The translations under genes were made by a program, and so were the position numbers. DNA of 6,177 bases from DASXTB01 sp036505615 (lineage in GTDB: Bacteria; Acidobacteriota; UBA6911; JACQSX01), in the NCBI GenBank assembly GCA_036505615.1, contig DASXTB010000110.1, positions 1 to 6,177 of the forward strand. The letters run 5' to 3'. The notes below the pieces were generated by a model. It searched no databases and had not been told where the DNA came from. It saw nothing but the letters and a program-made list of their open reading frames with translations. This document shows positions 1 through 6,177 of the stretch, piece by piece (the stretch's first letter is position 1; each line of letters starts with the position of its first letter).

Positions 1-3000
1 TGGACGGCTGGGCGAAAGAGTGGCGCCGCCGGGGGTGCTGACCGGCAGGCCCGTTTTGGCGGTCCAGGGGAAGCCGGTGTGTGCGGTCCAGACGCCGTTG
101 ATCTGCCAGCCTCCGAAGGCTTTGCCGACAAAGTCGCTGCGTCCCCGAAAGATTGGAATGTCCCAAAGTCCCGACAAAATGAAGTGGTGCCTGACGTCAA
201 AATCGGAAGGGCCGCGCTCGGAGCGCAGATCCTGAGGGTAAGTCTGGTTGGTTTCAGCGCCGGGACCCTCGTAGGAAAGATTGTCAATGCTTTTGCTGAA
301 GCGGTACACACCTTCCATCTGGAGACCCCGGGAAAACTCGCGCGTCAGCCGCGCAATCAGCGCATGGTAATTGGAATTCACGTCGGGTCGCGCAAAATAA
401 ACTGCGAAGAATTTTGGGTTCGGCGGGAAAAGAAAGTTCTGGTTGACCAGGCGAATCAGCTTGTGGCCGCTGCTCCCCTGATATCCGAAAGCGGCGACCA
501 GGTGTTGTGGAAGGCGATACTCGGTATCCAGCGAGAAGCTATAAACATAGGCATTTGGAAGTTCGGGGCCGGTGCCGTAGACTTCTGCAGCGTCGGCGCG
601 AGGTCCTCCCGTAGCCGGATCAATCCCCTGTGCCAGCGCAAGATTGGGTGGAAAACTAAAGGGGGAATTACTCGAACCCAGCGTGTAGGCAATCAGACCG
701 TCTTTGAACGGAGTGCCAAAATCGGTGGAAGCCGTGCCACAGCAGATGTTGTAGCGGACCAGAAAAGGCGGGTTTCCGCGGGCGTTGGCAAGCACAACAT
801 TGGGAGTCCGATTGTAGCTGACGCCAAATCCTCCACGAACGACCAGCTTATCCTCCAACCGCCTGGGGCCCCACGCAAAGCCGAGCCGTGGCGCAAAGTT
901 GTTTCGGTCCGGCTTGAAAAATTCATCGACAACCACAACCCTGGAATCCGCCAGCCCCTTGGAGCCGAAAATGAGGTTGCTAAGCTGGCCCCGCCTTTCT
1001 TTCAGAGGCGTGAAATATTCCCAGCGCAGGCCCAAATTGAGCGTGAGGTTGGGCCGGAATTTCCAGTCATCCTGCACAAACAGCGCGTACGCGCTGGTGC
1101 GAAAGTAGCGCTGGATGTCTGCTGTCGAGCCCGTGCGAGGGTCGGCATTAATGCTCTCAAAGATGGGCGCATCGTTGGCCAGGTTGAAAAGACCGGAAAA
1201 GGAGTAGAGAGGCCGCGCGCCTCCTACCAGATTGTTATTGTCTTCTTCTTTTCGCACTTCGACGCCGTATTTCATCCCATGATTGCGGAAGACCTTGCCC
1301 AGCGTGTCGCGGAACTCAAACGTATTCTGCGCAAAGATACCCGGTGTGGTTTCCGCGCGGGGAGCCCCGAATCGAATCCGGTCAAAGGGCAAACCTTCGA
1401 CCTCAATGCGCGGGATACCAAAATTTGTATTCTTTGAGGAGATGACCTGATTTGCGGCAAAGCGAGTAAAGTTGAAGCGCGCCTCATTGAGCGTTGTGCC
1501 CGAAAAGATACGGTTGTAAGTCAATGTGACGGCCGAATTGAGCGGCGTGAAAGTCAGGTCGCTGCTGGGACGGCTTCTGGAAGAAGAGTCGCTCAGAATG
1601 TCGTCGCGGTGTGTGAAGTAAGTGCTCACCGCAAAGTGATCGTTTTCGGTCATATCGTAATCGAAACGGGTGTTGTATTGATTGCCCCGGACCTTGTTGG
1701 GAATTGCCAGTTGTGCAAATTGAATGTCGGGAATGCCGTCCAAGCCCCCGCCGGCCGGATTCCCAAGACTCACGTAACTGCCAAGCGACCCGGTGGGTGA
1801 TCCGATATCAAGCCCGCCGGAGACTACGTTGCATCGTTTCGGATCATTGCCGAAGGCGCTGCAATCCACCGGCAAAACCTTTATGATGCGCGGTTCCATG
1901 CCGGGAAGACTGAAGATTTTGGCCGTGATGCCGCCGGGGCGAAGATTCCTGACTAGCTGCCGATACTCCGGCGTTTCCACGAACTGATTGAAGGTGTCGC
2001 TCGTTATGTTCCGCAAGCCTTCGTAAGAGAAGAAGAAGAACAGCTTGTCTTTGACAACCGGCCCCCCCAAGCTTCCTCCATACTGGCGGAAGCGTTGATT
2101 GACCCGCACCGGAGGAGCGCCAAAGAAACCGCCGTACTTGTTAAAAGCATTCAAGCCCGGATCGTTGTACTTAAACAAGGCGCTGCCGTGAAAAAGATTG
2201 GTTCCGTTCTGCGAAACAACTTTAATTTGTGCGCCGGAGTTGCGGCCGTCTTCGGCCGAATACGAACTTGAGACGACGCGCATCTCTTTGACCGACTCCT
2301 GGTTGGGAGTCACCACGGCGGCGCCTCCCCAGGTAAGGCTGTTTACGCTGACGCCGTCGATCTGATAGTTATTGGCTGAGAGCCGCTGGCCGTTAGCGGT
2401 GATGGGAACCTGGTTCTCCACCTGAAAGACTGAGGTATTGGAGCCGCCCGGCCCGGTAGTGTTCGGCAGTCCCACTGACGATCCGCTTCCACTGCGCGCG
2501 CCGTCGCCGAAGACTCCCGGCGCCAGGCGAATCAGCTCATAGGGATCACGCCCTACCTGGGGCAGCCGCCGAATTTCATCCGTGGTGATAGCGCCGGCGA
2601 TATTGGCGTTCTCGGTCTGCAGCGCGGGGAGGGCTTCTCCCTCGACGGTCACAGACGTCGTCAGCTCGCCGGTCTCAAGAGCCAGATTGACGCCGCGGAC
2701 ATCTTCGGCGTTGACCGCCACATTTTCCACCACCTTTTTCTTAAATCCGCTCAGCTCCACGCTGACTCTGTATCTGCCAGGCGCCAGCCCGGTGACGCGA
2801 TAGAAACCTTCATCGCTGGTGAGGGTCTCCTGCGTCTTACCTGTCTCTGTGTTGGTGACCGTCACCGTAGCTCCGGGCACGACCGCTCCCGTTGGGTCGG
2901 TTACCGTGCCCTCGATACCGCCTTTGAACTGTGCATGGACGACGGCTGTAATTGAGAATAGAAGGAAGATGGGGAAAATGATGCGAAGAGAAACGGCGGG

Positions 3001-3006
3001 GCGCAT
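1..3006 (-). CDS. TonB-dependent receptor-like outer-membrane protein (Oar-like barrel with N-terminal carboxypeptidase-regulatory-like domain), C-terminus cut by the window
   Basis: Reading the minus strand from the ATG at 3006 gives 1002 uninterrupted codons to base 1, so the stop lies outside the window. Residues 1-25 look like a Sec signal peptide: MRPAVSLR, a hydrophobic core, then VHA before QFKGG. Residues 28-112 form a carboxypeptidase-regulatory-like beta-sandwich (GTVTDPTGAVVPGATVTVTN, then DEGFYRVTGLAPGRYRVSVE). Residues about 140-265 resemble a TonB plug, with NYQIDGVSVN at 213-222. From about 270 onward is the barrel, with RQYGGSLGGPVVKDKLFFFF (308-327), FVQDDWKFRPNLTLNLGLRW (643-662), FSKSIDN and SDFDVRHHF near 903-941, and GGWQINGVW at 965-973. 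These match Oar-like receptors, usually about 1,000-1,200 residues, so perhaps 50-200 are missing. I found no clear TonB box. Such proteins sit in the outer membrane and are presumed to import or bind large substrates; the substrate cannot be read here. The start is supported by a strong Shine-Dalgarno site. Family call is firm, substrate unknown. Confidence 0.93.
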   Translation of the reverse strand, partial: MRPAVSLRIIFPIFLLFSITAVVHAQFKGGIEGTVTDPTGAVVPGATVTVTNTETGKTQETLTSDEGFYRVTGLAPGRYRVSVELSGFKKKVVENVAVNAEDVRGVNLALETGELTTSVTVEGEALPALQTENANIAGAITTDEIRRLPQVGRDPYELIRLAPGVFGDGARSGSGSSVGLPNTTGPGGSNTSVFQVENQVPITANGQRLSANNYQIDGVSVNSLTWGGAAVVTPNQESVKEMRVVSSSYSAEDGRNSGAQIKVVSQNGTNLFHGSALFKYNDPGLNAFNKYGGFFGAPPVRVNQRFRQYGGSLGGPVVKDKLFFFFSYEGLRNITSDTFNQFVETPEYRQLVRNLRPGGITAKIFSLPGMEPRIIKVLPVDCSAFGNDPKRCNVVSGGLDIGSPTGSLGSYVSLGNPAGGGLDGIPDIQFAQLAIPNKVRGNQYNTRFDYDMTENDHFAVSTYFTHRDDILSDSSSRSRPSSDLTFTPLNSAVTLTYNRIFSGTTLNEARFNFTRFAANQVISSKNTNFGIPRIEVEGLPFDRIRFGAPRAETTPGIFAQNTFEFRDTLGKVFRNHGMKYGVEVRKEEDNNNLVGGARPLYSFSGLFNLANDAPIFESINADPRTGSTADIQRYFRTSAYALFVQDDWKFRPNLTLNLGLRWEYFTPLKERRGQLSNLIFGSKGLADSRVVVVDEFFKPDRNNFAPRLGFAWGPRRLEDKLVVRGGFGVSYNRTPNVVLANARGNPPFLVRYNICCGTASTDFGTPFKDGLIAYTLGSSNSPFSFPPNLALAQGIDPATGGPRADAAEVYGTGPELPNAYVYSFSLDTEYRLPQHLVAAFGYQGSSGHKLIRLVNQNFLFPPNPKFFAVYFARPDVNSNYHALIARLTREFSRGLQMEGVYRFSKSIDNLSYEGPGAETNQTYPQDLRSERGPSDFDVRHHFILSGLWDIPIFRGRSDFVGKAFGGWQINGVWTAHTGFPWTAKTGLPVSTPGGATLSPSRP

Positions 3007-3013
3007 ATCAAAA

Positions 3014-3020
3014 CCTCCTT
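3014..3020 (-). promoter_or_regulatory. Shine-Dalgarno site of the receptor gene
   Basis: On the minus strand AAGGAGG lies 7 bases before the ATG at 3006. This is a near-perfect anti-16S match at ideal spacing. It fixes the start codon, which also opens directly into a signal peptide. Confidence 0.9.
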
Positions 3021-3118
3021 GGCAAAAGCTCTCCGCGCGTCTCGGGACAGTTCCAAACTGCGTCTGAGTATGCACGCGCAAAGCGAAACAGAAAGCCCTA
3101 TCCTTAAGAATCAGTTGT

Positions 3119-3146
3119 ATTTTAGCATCGATCTCAGACGTTCCAA
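3119..3146 (-). promoter_or_regulatory. Candidate housekeeping-sigma promoter of the receptor gene (extended -10)
   Basis: On the minus strand TTGGAA (3146-3141) is followed after 16 bases by TAAAAT (3124-3119). The -10 element is preceded by TGC, making an extended -10 (TGCTAAAAT). Transcription would begin near 3112, giving a leader of about 105 bases before the ATG at 3006. The match is to the general sigma-70 consensus; promoter preferences of this organism are unknown, so this is a prediction from pattern only. It would allow the receptor to be expressed independently of recQ upstream. Confidence 0.5.
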
Positions 3147-3280
3147 TGGGACTCGTTGACATAGTGCGGGCTGGCGCGTATATCACGATCCACAACACTG
3201 GAGGCCCCATGATCGAGCATGTTGAATCCGATCTCCTCATCTTCCAAACTCAGCGGAGGCGTAAAGCGCTGGGAGAAATC

Positions 3281-5941
3281 TTAACTCGTGCCGGAGGCGC
3301 TTTTTATGGGTGCGGCTTCGGGATGGGCCTTAACGAAAGCGGCAACTACTCGGAGGGTTTCCTCCCCATAGGATGCAATCTTCTGCTGGCCGACACCTCG
3401 CACGGCTGCCAGCTCTCCCACTGTCTGCGGAAGTTGCCTGCTGATAGCCTTCAGAGTTTCATCGTGAAAGATGATGTAAGGTGGAAGTCCTGCTGCGGAA
3501 GCGATCTTTCGCCGCATCTCCCGCAGAGCGGCAAACAACCCTTCATGGAAGGGGAGCGTAGGGTCGTTGAATGCATTCTGAACGGTCAGCGAGCTGAGAT
3601 GCCGCTCCCCCGCCCCCGCTCCGCGACGGTCGCGTCTTCGAACGGTGCGCTCCCCCCTTTCGCCTCCATTGTCACGGGACTTGCTTTTCGGCGCGCTTGG
3701 AAAAACCATGCACGCTTGAGCTTTGCCCAACATCACCTCTCCTCCCTCTGGTGTCAATTGCACCAGAGGGTATTCGGTTCCTTCAATACGCAGTAATCTA
3801 AATTCCACCAGGGCATCCACAATCGCCAGAATCTGCGGCTGTGACAGTTCCTTGAGAATTCCGAAAGTGGAAAGCCGATCCAGGCCCAGATACTGCAGCG
3901 CGTCTAGCTTGGACCCAGCCAGCACCTGAGCCACTCGCATCCTTCCGTAGCGCCCTTTCATGCGGGCAACGCAACTCAAAATCTTTTTCACCACAGTGGT
4001 CTCGTCCTCGGTGAGAAGCCGCGGCTGTGCCGCCCTGCCCCTTTCCTGGCAGTTGGAGCAGTTTTGACACTGCCGGTAAGCCACGCGTTCTCCAAAATAT
4101 TCCAGGAGGAATCGTCTCAAGCAGTGGCGCTCGTAGGCATACTCGACCATCTTGCGCAGCTTGCGCCGCTCAAACTGGGCATGCCGTTCGATCTCCGCAA
4201 AATTGATGTCCAACTGAGATACCGGGACGCGCCTCAGGATTTTCAGGCCTCGCCCGCGGAAAGGCGCCTTGTATTCGATGTGCCCGGACTGATGCAGCGC
4301 CGAAAGCGCCCGTCTGAGCTGATCGGGCGTCACCAGTAAATCTGCCGCAGCAGCCTGCAGGTCGACACCCAGGCGCTGATTCCTTCGACCTCCCAGAACA
4401 TCGGCGCAATACGCAAGGACTTGCCGTTGAAGGCCGGTCACCTTCAGAGCGGGATGGAGATCAGGCGGCGCACCAGCGCCGAGGGAATCCCGGCCCGGCT
4501 CATGGCTGCCTCCGCCCGGCACCTTGTTCAGCAGTTGCCTTTCCGAGGCGCCCGATGAATCCGGTGTAAAGCGCAGCGTGACTTTCGCCTGATGTCCTCC
4601 TTCGGTTCCTCGCTCGATGTAACCGGCCTTCTCTAGAATTTTGAGGCAGGCAGAAATTGCCAGGTCAGTCGGCTTTCCCGATTGCGCGGCCCTTTGAGAG
4701 GAGGAACGGGATGGGATCAGCAGGTATGAGAGACGTTGCGCCAACGCTTTGACCGTTACTTCGACTTCCTCGCTTCCCATACCGGAGACGGTCTGATAAA
4801 CCTCCTCCACCAATTCGCGCGGAGGATAATTGCTGTCGATGAAGAACTCCTGCGTGAATGTGTCCGCGTAGTTGAAGAGCAACAGGCAGGTCGCAGGTTT
4901 GCCGTCGCGCCCGGCGCGACCGACTTCCTGGTAGTAAGCCTCAAGCGAACCGGGCACATCGCAGTGCACGATGAAACGCAAGTCGGCTTTGTCGATCCCC
5001 ATCCCGAACGCGTTTGTCGCCACCACAACCGGCAGCGCGCCGCTCATGAACTGTTCCTGAGCGGATTTTCGCGATTCCAATTCCATTCCTGCGTGGTAGC
5101 TGCCCACCTTGTGGCCGTTGCCTCGCAGTGCTTCAGCGACGAACTCCACATTCTTGCGAGTGGCCGCGTATACGATCCCGCACGCCACCGGCCGGCGCTG
5201 CGCCTCTACCCGGTCCGTTTGGGGGTTATCCTGCGGGAGGTCGGCGGCATCCGGTGTTTCTTTGATAAGGCGAAGAATGGCGGTCAATTTCTCCGCCTCG
5301 GTTTCCACGGCTTTCACTTGCAGGCGCAGGTTGGGGCGGTCAAAGCCGGTAACGATCGTGAAAGGGTCCCTGAGCCCCAGTTGTTCGATGATGTCGCGCC
5401 GCACTTCAGGTGTGGCAGTAGCCGTCAGAGCCGCGACGGGAGGATGATTCAGCTTGTCGATAACGATTTTCAGCCGAAGATAATCGGGGCGAAAATCATG
5501 TCCCCACTCCGACACGCAGTGTGCCTCATCAATCGCAACGAGCGCGATGCGGCACTTTTGCACGGCGTCAATGAACCCCGGCTGGCGAAAGCGCTCCGGC
5601 GCAATGTAAACCAGCTTAAACTTCCCCTCCTGTACTTCCCGCAGTCGCTGTCGCTGCTCGGCCCAAGCCAACGTACTGTTGATGAAAGCCGCCGCTATTT
5701 GATTGCGGCACAGGACATCGACCTGATCCTTCATCAGCGCGATCAGGGGGGAAACAACCAGCGTGATTCCGTCTAGCAGGAGCGCTGGGAGTTGGTAACA
5801 CAGCGATTTGCCACTGCCCGTGGGCATGACAGCCACCACGTCCCGGCCAGAAATTAAAGTTTCGATTATTTCCTCTTGTCCTTCTCGAAAGTCAGAAAAA
5901 TGGAACTTTTCCCGAAGGACTTCAAAGCGCTCGTGTTCCAT
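3281..5941 (-). CDS. recQ: RecQ-family ATP-dependent DNA helicase, long form with an insertion before the zinc site
   Basis: RecQ is a 3'-to-5' superfamily 2 DNA helicase used in recombination and fork repair in the cytoplasm. Visible motifs: Walker A MPTGSGKS (39-46), motif Ia VVSPLIALM (62-70), YIAPERF (112-118), DEAH (138-141) followed by the RecQ aromatic-rich loop CVSEWGHDFRPDY (142-154), motif III LTATATP (172-178), FDRPNL (200-205), motif IV GIVYAATRKN (255-264), motif V VVVATNAFGMGIDKADLR (305-322), and motif VI QEVGRAGRDG (338-347). A zinc site follows at C607, C625, C628 and C631, then an RQC winged helix (about 641-745), a charged linker (about 746-788), and an HRDC domain (about 790-875). 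At 886 residues it exceeds E. coli RecQ (about 610), mainly through about 225 extra residues between motif VI and the zinc cysteines. All catalytic residues look intact. An in-frame TGA two codons upstream of the ATG makes this the first possible start. No Shine-Dalgarno site is visible. Family call is firm; the exact orthology to E. coli recQ is less so. Confidence 0.95.
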   Translation of the reverse strand: MEHERFEVLREKFHFSDFREGQEEIIETLISGRDVVAVMPTGSGKSLCYQLPALLLDGITLVVSPLIALMKDQVDVLCRNQIAAAFINSTLAWAEQRQRLREVQEGKFKLVYIAPERFRQPGFIDAVQKCRIALVAIDEAHCVSEWGHDFRPDYLRLKIVIDKLNHPPVAALTATATPEVRRDIIEQLGLRDPFTIVTGFDRPNLRLQVKAVETEAEKLTAILRLIKETPDAADLPQDNPQTDRVEAQRRPVACGIVYAATRKNVEFVAEALRGNGHKVGSYHAGMELESRKSAQEQFMSGALPVVVATNAFGMGIDKADLRFIVHCDVPGSLEAYYQEVGRAGRDGKPATCLLLFNYADTFTQEFFIDSNYPPRELVEEVYQTVSGMGSEEVEVTVKALAQRLSYLLIPSRSSSQRAAQSGKPTDLAISACLKILEKAGYIERGTEGGHQAKVTLRFTPDSSGASERQLLNKVPGGGSHEPGRDSLGAGAPPDLHPALKVTGLQRQVLAYCADVLGGRRNQRLGVDLQAAAADLLVTPDQLRRALSALHQSGHIEYKAPFRGRGLKILRRVPVSQLDINFAEIERHAQFERRKLRKMVEYAYERHCLRRFLLEYFGERVAYRQCQNCSNCQERGRAAQPRLLTEDETTVVKKILSCVARMKGRYGRMRVAQVLAGSKLDALQYLGLDRLSTFGILKELSQPQILAIVDALVEFRLLRIEGTEYPLVQLTPEGGEVMLGKAQACMVFPSAPKSKSRDNGGERGERTVRRRDRRGAGAGERHLSSLTVQNAFNDPTLPFHEGLFAALREMRRKIASAAGLPPYIIFHDETLKAISRQLPQTVGELAAVRGVGQQKIASYGEETLRVVAAFVKAHPEAAPIKSASGTS
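4142..4849 (-). other. Insertion in RecQ between helicase core and zinc site, with two winged-helix-like units
   Basis: RecQ residues about 365-600 separate motif VI from the zinc cysteines; in E. coli RecQ that gap is only about 40-50 residues. Two stretches look like helix-turn-helix or winged-helix units. The first is residues about 392-446, containing VTVKALAQRL and SACLKILEKAGYIERG. The second is about 501-570, containing VDLQAAAADLLVTPDQL and RRALSALHQSGHIEYK. Between them is a low-complexity gly/ser/pro-rich linker (about 460-500). From memory, RecQ-like helicases of Bacteroidota carry a comparable region with a phrase close to ALKILQREGYIEL, so the insertion is probably a known variant. 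The domain assignment is inferred from sequence pattern alone. Confidence 0.6.
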
Positions 5942-6011
5942 GGCTCATAACTTAAATAACTGCCGGGGGCGGAAATTTGCGAAACAATTTTCATTGCAAG
6001 GACCGCTCTGC

Positions 6012-6037
6012 GGAACTTTTCCCGCGGCCTTCCCGTA
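6012..6037 (+). promoter_or_regulatory. Candidate ECF-sigma-type promoter of the small membrane protein gene
   Basis: GGAACTT begins at 6012, a form typical of the -35 element of extracytoplasmic-function sigma factors. CGTA follows at 6034-6037, with 17 bases between GGAAC and CGTA. Transcription would start near 6044-6046, about 20 bases before the ATG and just ahead of the Shine-Dalgarno site. The geometry is plausible, but the elements are short and the cognate sigma factor is unknown. Confidence 0.33.
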
Positions 6038-6058
6038 ATCCACTTAGGATACGGGAGG
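6029..6058 (+). repeat. Inverted repeat (potential hairpin) covering the Shine-Dalgarno site
   Basis: TCCCGTAATCC (6031-6041) can pair with GGATACGGGA (6047-6056) across the loop ACTTA, with one A bulged. A T-G and a C-G pair extend the stem to 6029/6058, about 12 pairs in all. The right arm includes GGGAGG, the start of the Shine-Dalgarno run. In RNA this would hide the ribosome site; in DNA it could be an operator. It does not look like a terminator, as no U-tract follows. Confidence 0.55.
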
Positions 6059-6063
6059 AGGAG
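6053..6063 (+). promoter_or_regulatory. Shine-Dalgarno site of the small membrane protein gene
   Basis: GGGAGGAGGAG ends two bases before the ATG at 6066. The GGAGG at 6054-6058 sits 7 bases from the start codon, which is ideal spacing. This strongly supports the gene start even though only 37 codons are seen. Confidence 0.8.
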
Positions 6064-6065
6064 CT

Positions 6066-6177
6066 ATGTTTGGACTACTTTTTCTCGGGTTTGCTGGGCT
6101 TCTAATACTGGGCGCCGTCCTGTTCATTCTCAAACTGGCGCTGGCCGTGGTCATTTTACCCCTCAAGCTGCTGCTGG
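6066..6177 (+). CDS. Small hydrophobic membrane protein of unknown function, C-terminus cut by the window
   Basis: From the ATG at 6066 the frame stays open to the window edge: 37 codons plus one base, beginning MFGLLFLGFAGLLILGAVLF and continuing through LKLALAVVILPLKLLL. Nearly all residues are aliphatic or aromatic, with lysines at positions 23 and 34. This predicts one long or two short membrane-spanning helices starting at the very N-terminus. I do not recognise a named family. Short proteins of similar style (FLKLALAVVILPLKL-like) seem common in acidobacterial genomes as hypothetical proteins, which is from memory. Its strong Shine-Dalgarno site and a possible ECF-type promoter suggest regulated expression, perhaps envelope stress, but that is inference. 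It is divergent from recQ. Confidence 0.72.
   Translation, partial: MFGLLFLGFAGLLILGAVLFILKLALAVVILPLKLLL

Larger units (their letters stand above)
3007..3280. other. Intergenic region between recQ and the receptor gene
   Basis: This 274-base stretch follows the recQ stop and precedes the receptor start, both on the minus strand. It holds the receptor's Shine-Dalgarno site and candidate promoter. A small perfect inverted repeat, CAGTT-TGG-AACTG on the minus strand (3060-3048), would fall inside the predicted receptor leader. No believable small gene, tRNA, or terminator with a U-tract was seen. Confidence 0.75.
5942..6065. other. Divergent intergenic region between recQ and the small membrane protein gene
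   Basis: These 124 bases must hold the promoters of both recQ (minus strand) and the small gene (plus strand). The part next to recQ is AT-rich, with TTATTTAAGTTATGAGCC on the minus strand directly before the ATG. No Shine-Dalgarno site and no convincing -35/-10 pair was found for recQ. The plus-strand side holds an ECF-like promoter candidate and a hairpin. Confidence 0.7.

Noticed and set aside
79..1437. Long plus-strand open frame of 452 codons
   Set aside because: It lies fully antisense to the receptor gene, whose frame is continuous and shows clear family motifs throughout. The plus-strand translation has no recognisable motif and no proper ribosome site; it is a shadow of GC-rich coding sequence.
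1..3006. Possible frameshift in the receptor gene
   Set aside because: Manual translation of the minus strand is open for all 1002 codons with family motifs in order, so the gene is intact and only cut by the window edge.
3251..3271. Possible terminator hairpin just after the recQ stop (CAGCG and CGCTG arms on the minus strand)
   Set aside because: The stem is only 5 pairs with an 11-base loop and no U-tract follows, so it does not qualify as an intrinsic terminator.
3146..3796. Plus-strand open frame of 216 codons starting in the gap upstream of the receptor gene
   Set aside because: Most of it is antisense to the HRDC and linker region of RecQ. Its start has no Shine-Dalgarno site and the product looks like no known family.
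4736..5776. Plus-strand open frame of 346 codons
   Set aside because: It is fully antisense to the RecQ helicase core. The translation is rich in Arg, His and Phe with no domain pattern, as expected of a shadow frame.
6043..6055. Similarity between CTTAGGATACGGG here and CTTAAGGATAGGG on the minus strand in the receptor leader
   Set aside because: The match needs an indel on each side and is too short to separate from chance; one copy is explained by the hairpin next to the small gene's start.

Overview
The window most likely comes from the chromosome of a GC-rich, Gram-negative environmental bacterium, probably an acidobacterium (Acidobacteriota). The main evidence is a very large outer-membrane receptor with an N-terminal carboxypeptidase-regulatory-like domain and an Oar-like barrel, a protein type greatly expanded in that phylum. 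This placement is inference from protein style, not from a marker gene.

Layout. Positions 1-3006, minus strand: a TonB-dependent-receptor-like outer-membrane protein. It is open from its start codon to the window edge (1002 codons seen, C-terminus missing). Positions 3007-3280: a 274-base gap holding the receptor's Shine-Dalgarno site and a plausible extended -10 promoter, with no convincing terminator. Positions 3281-5941, minus strand: a complete 886-residue RecQ-family DNA helicase with helicase core, zinc site, RQC winged helix and HRDC domain. It also carries a large extra segment between the core and the zinc site. Positions 5942-6065: a 124-base divergent intergenic region. Positions 6066-6177, plus strand: the first 37 codons of a small, very hydrophobic membrane protein, cut by the window edge.

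The three genes show no obvious shared pathway. The receptor and recQ lie on the same strand, but the gap and the candidate promoter suggest separate transcription. RecQ would act in DNA repair and recombination in the cytoplasm, the receptor in the outer membrane, and the small protein probably in the inner membrane.

I see no mobile element, CRISPR array, tRNA, rRNA or clear new system. The points most worth a second look are the two helix-turn-helix-like units in the RecQ insertion, the lack of a Shine-Dalgarno site before recQ, and the divergent region. There a hairpin covers the Shine-Dalgarno site of the small membrane gene and overlaps an ECF-sigma-like promoter candidate. Long plus-strand open frames opposite the receptor and recQ (for example 79-1437 and 4736-5776) are antisense shadows.
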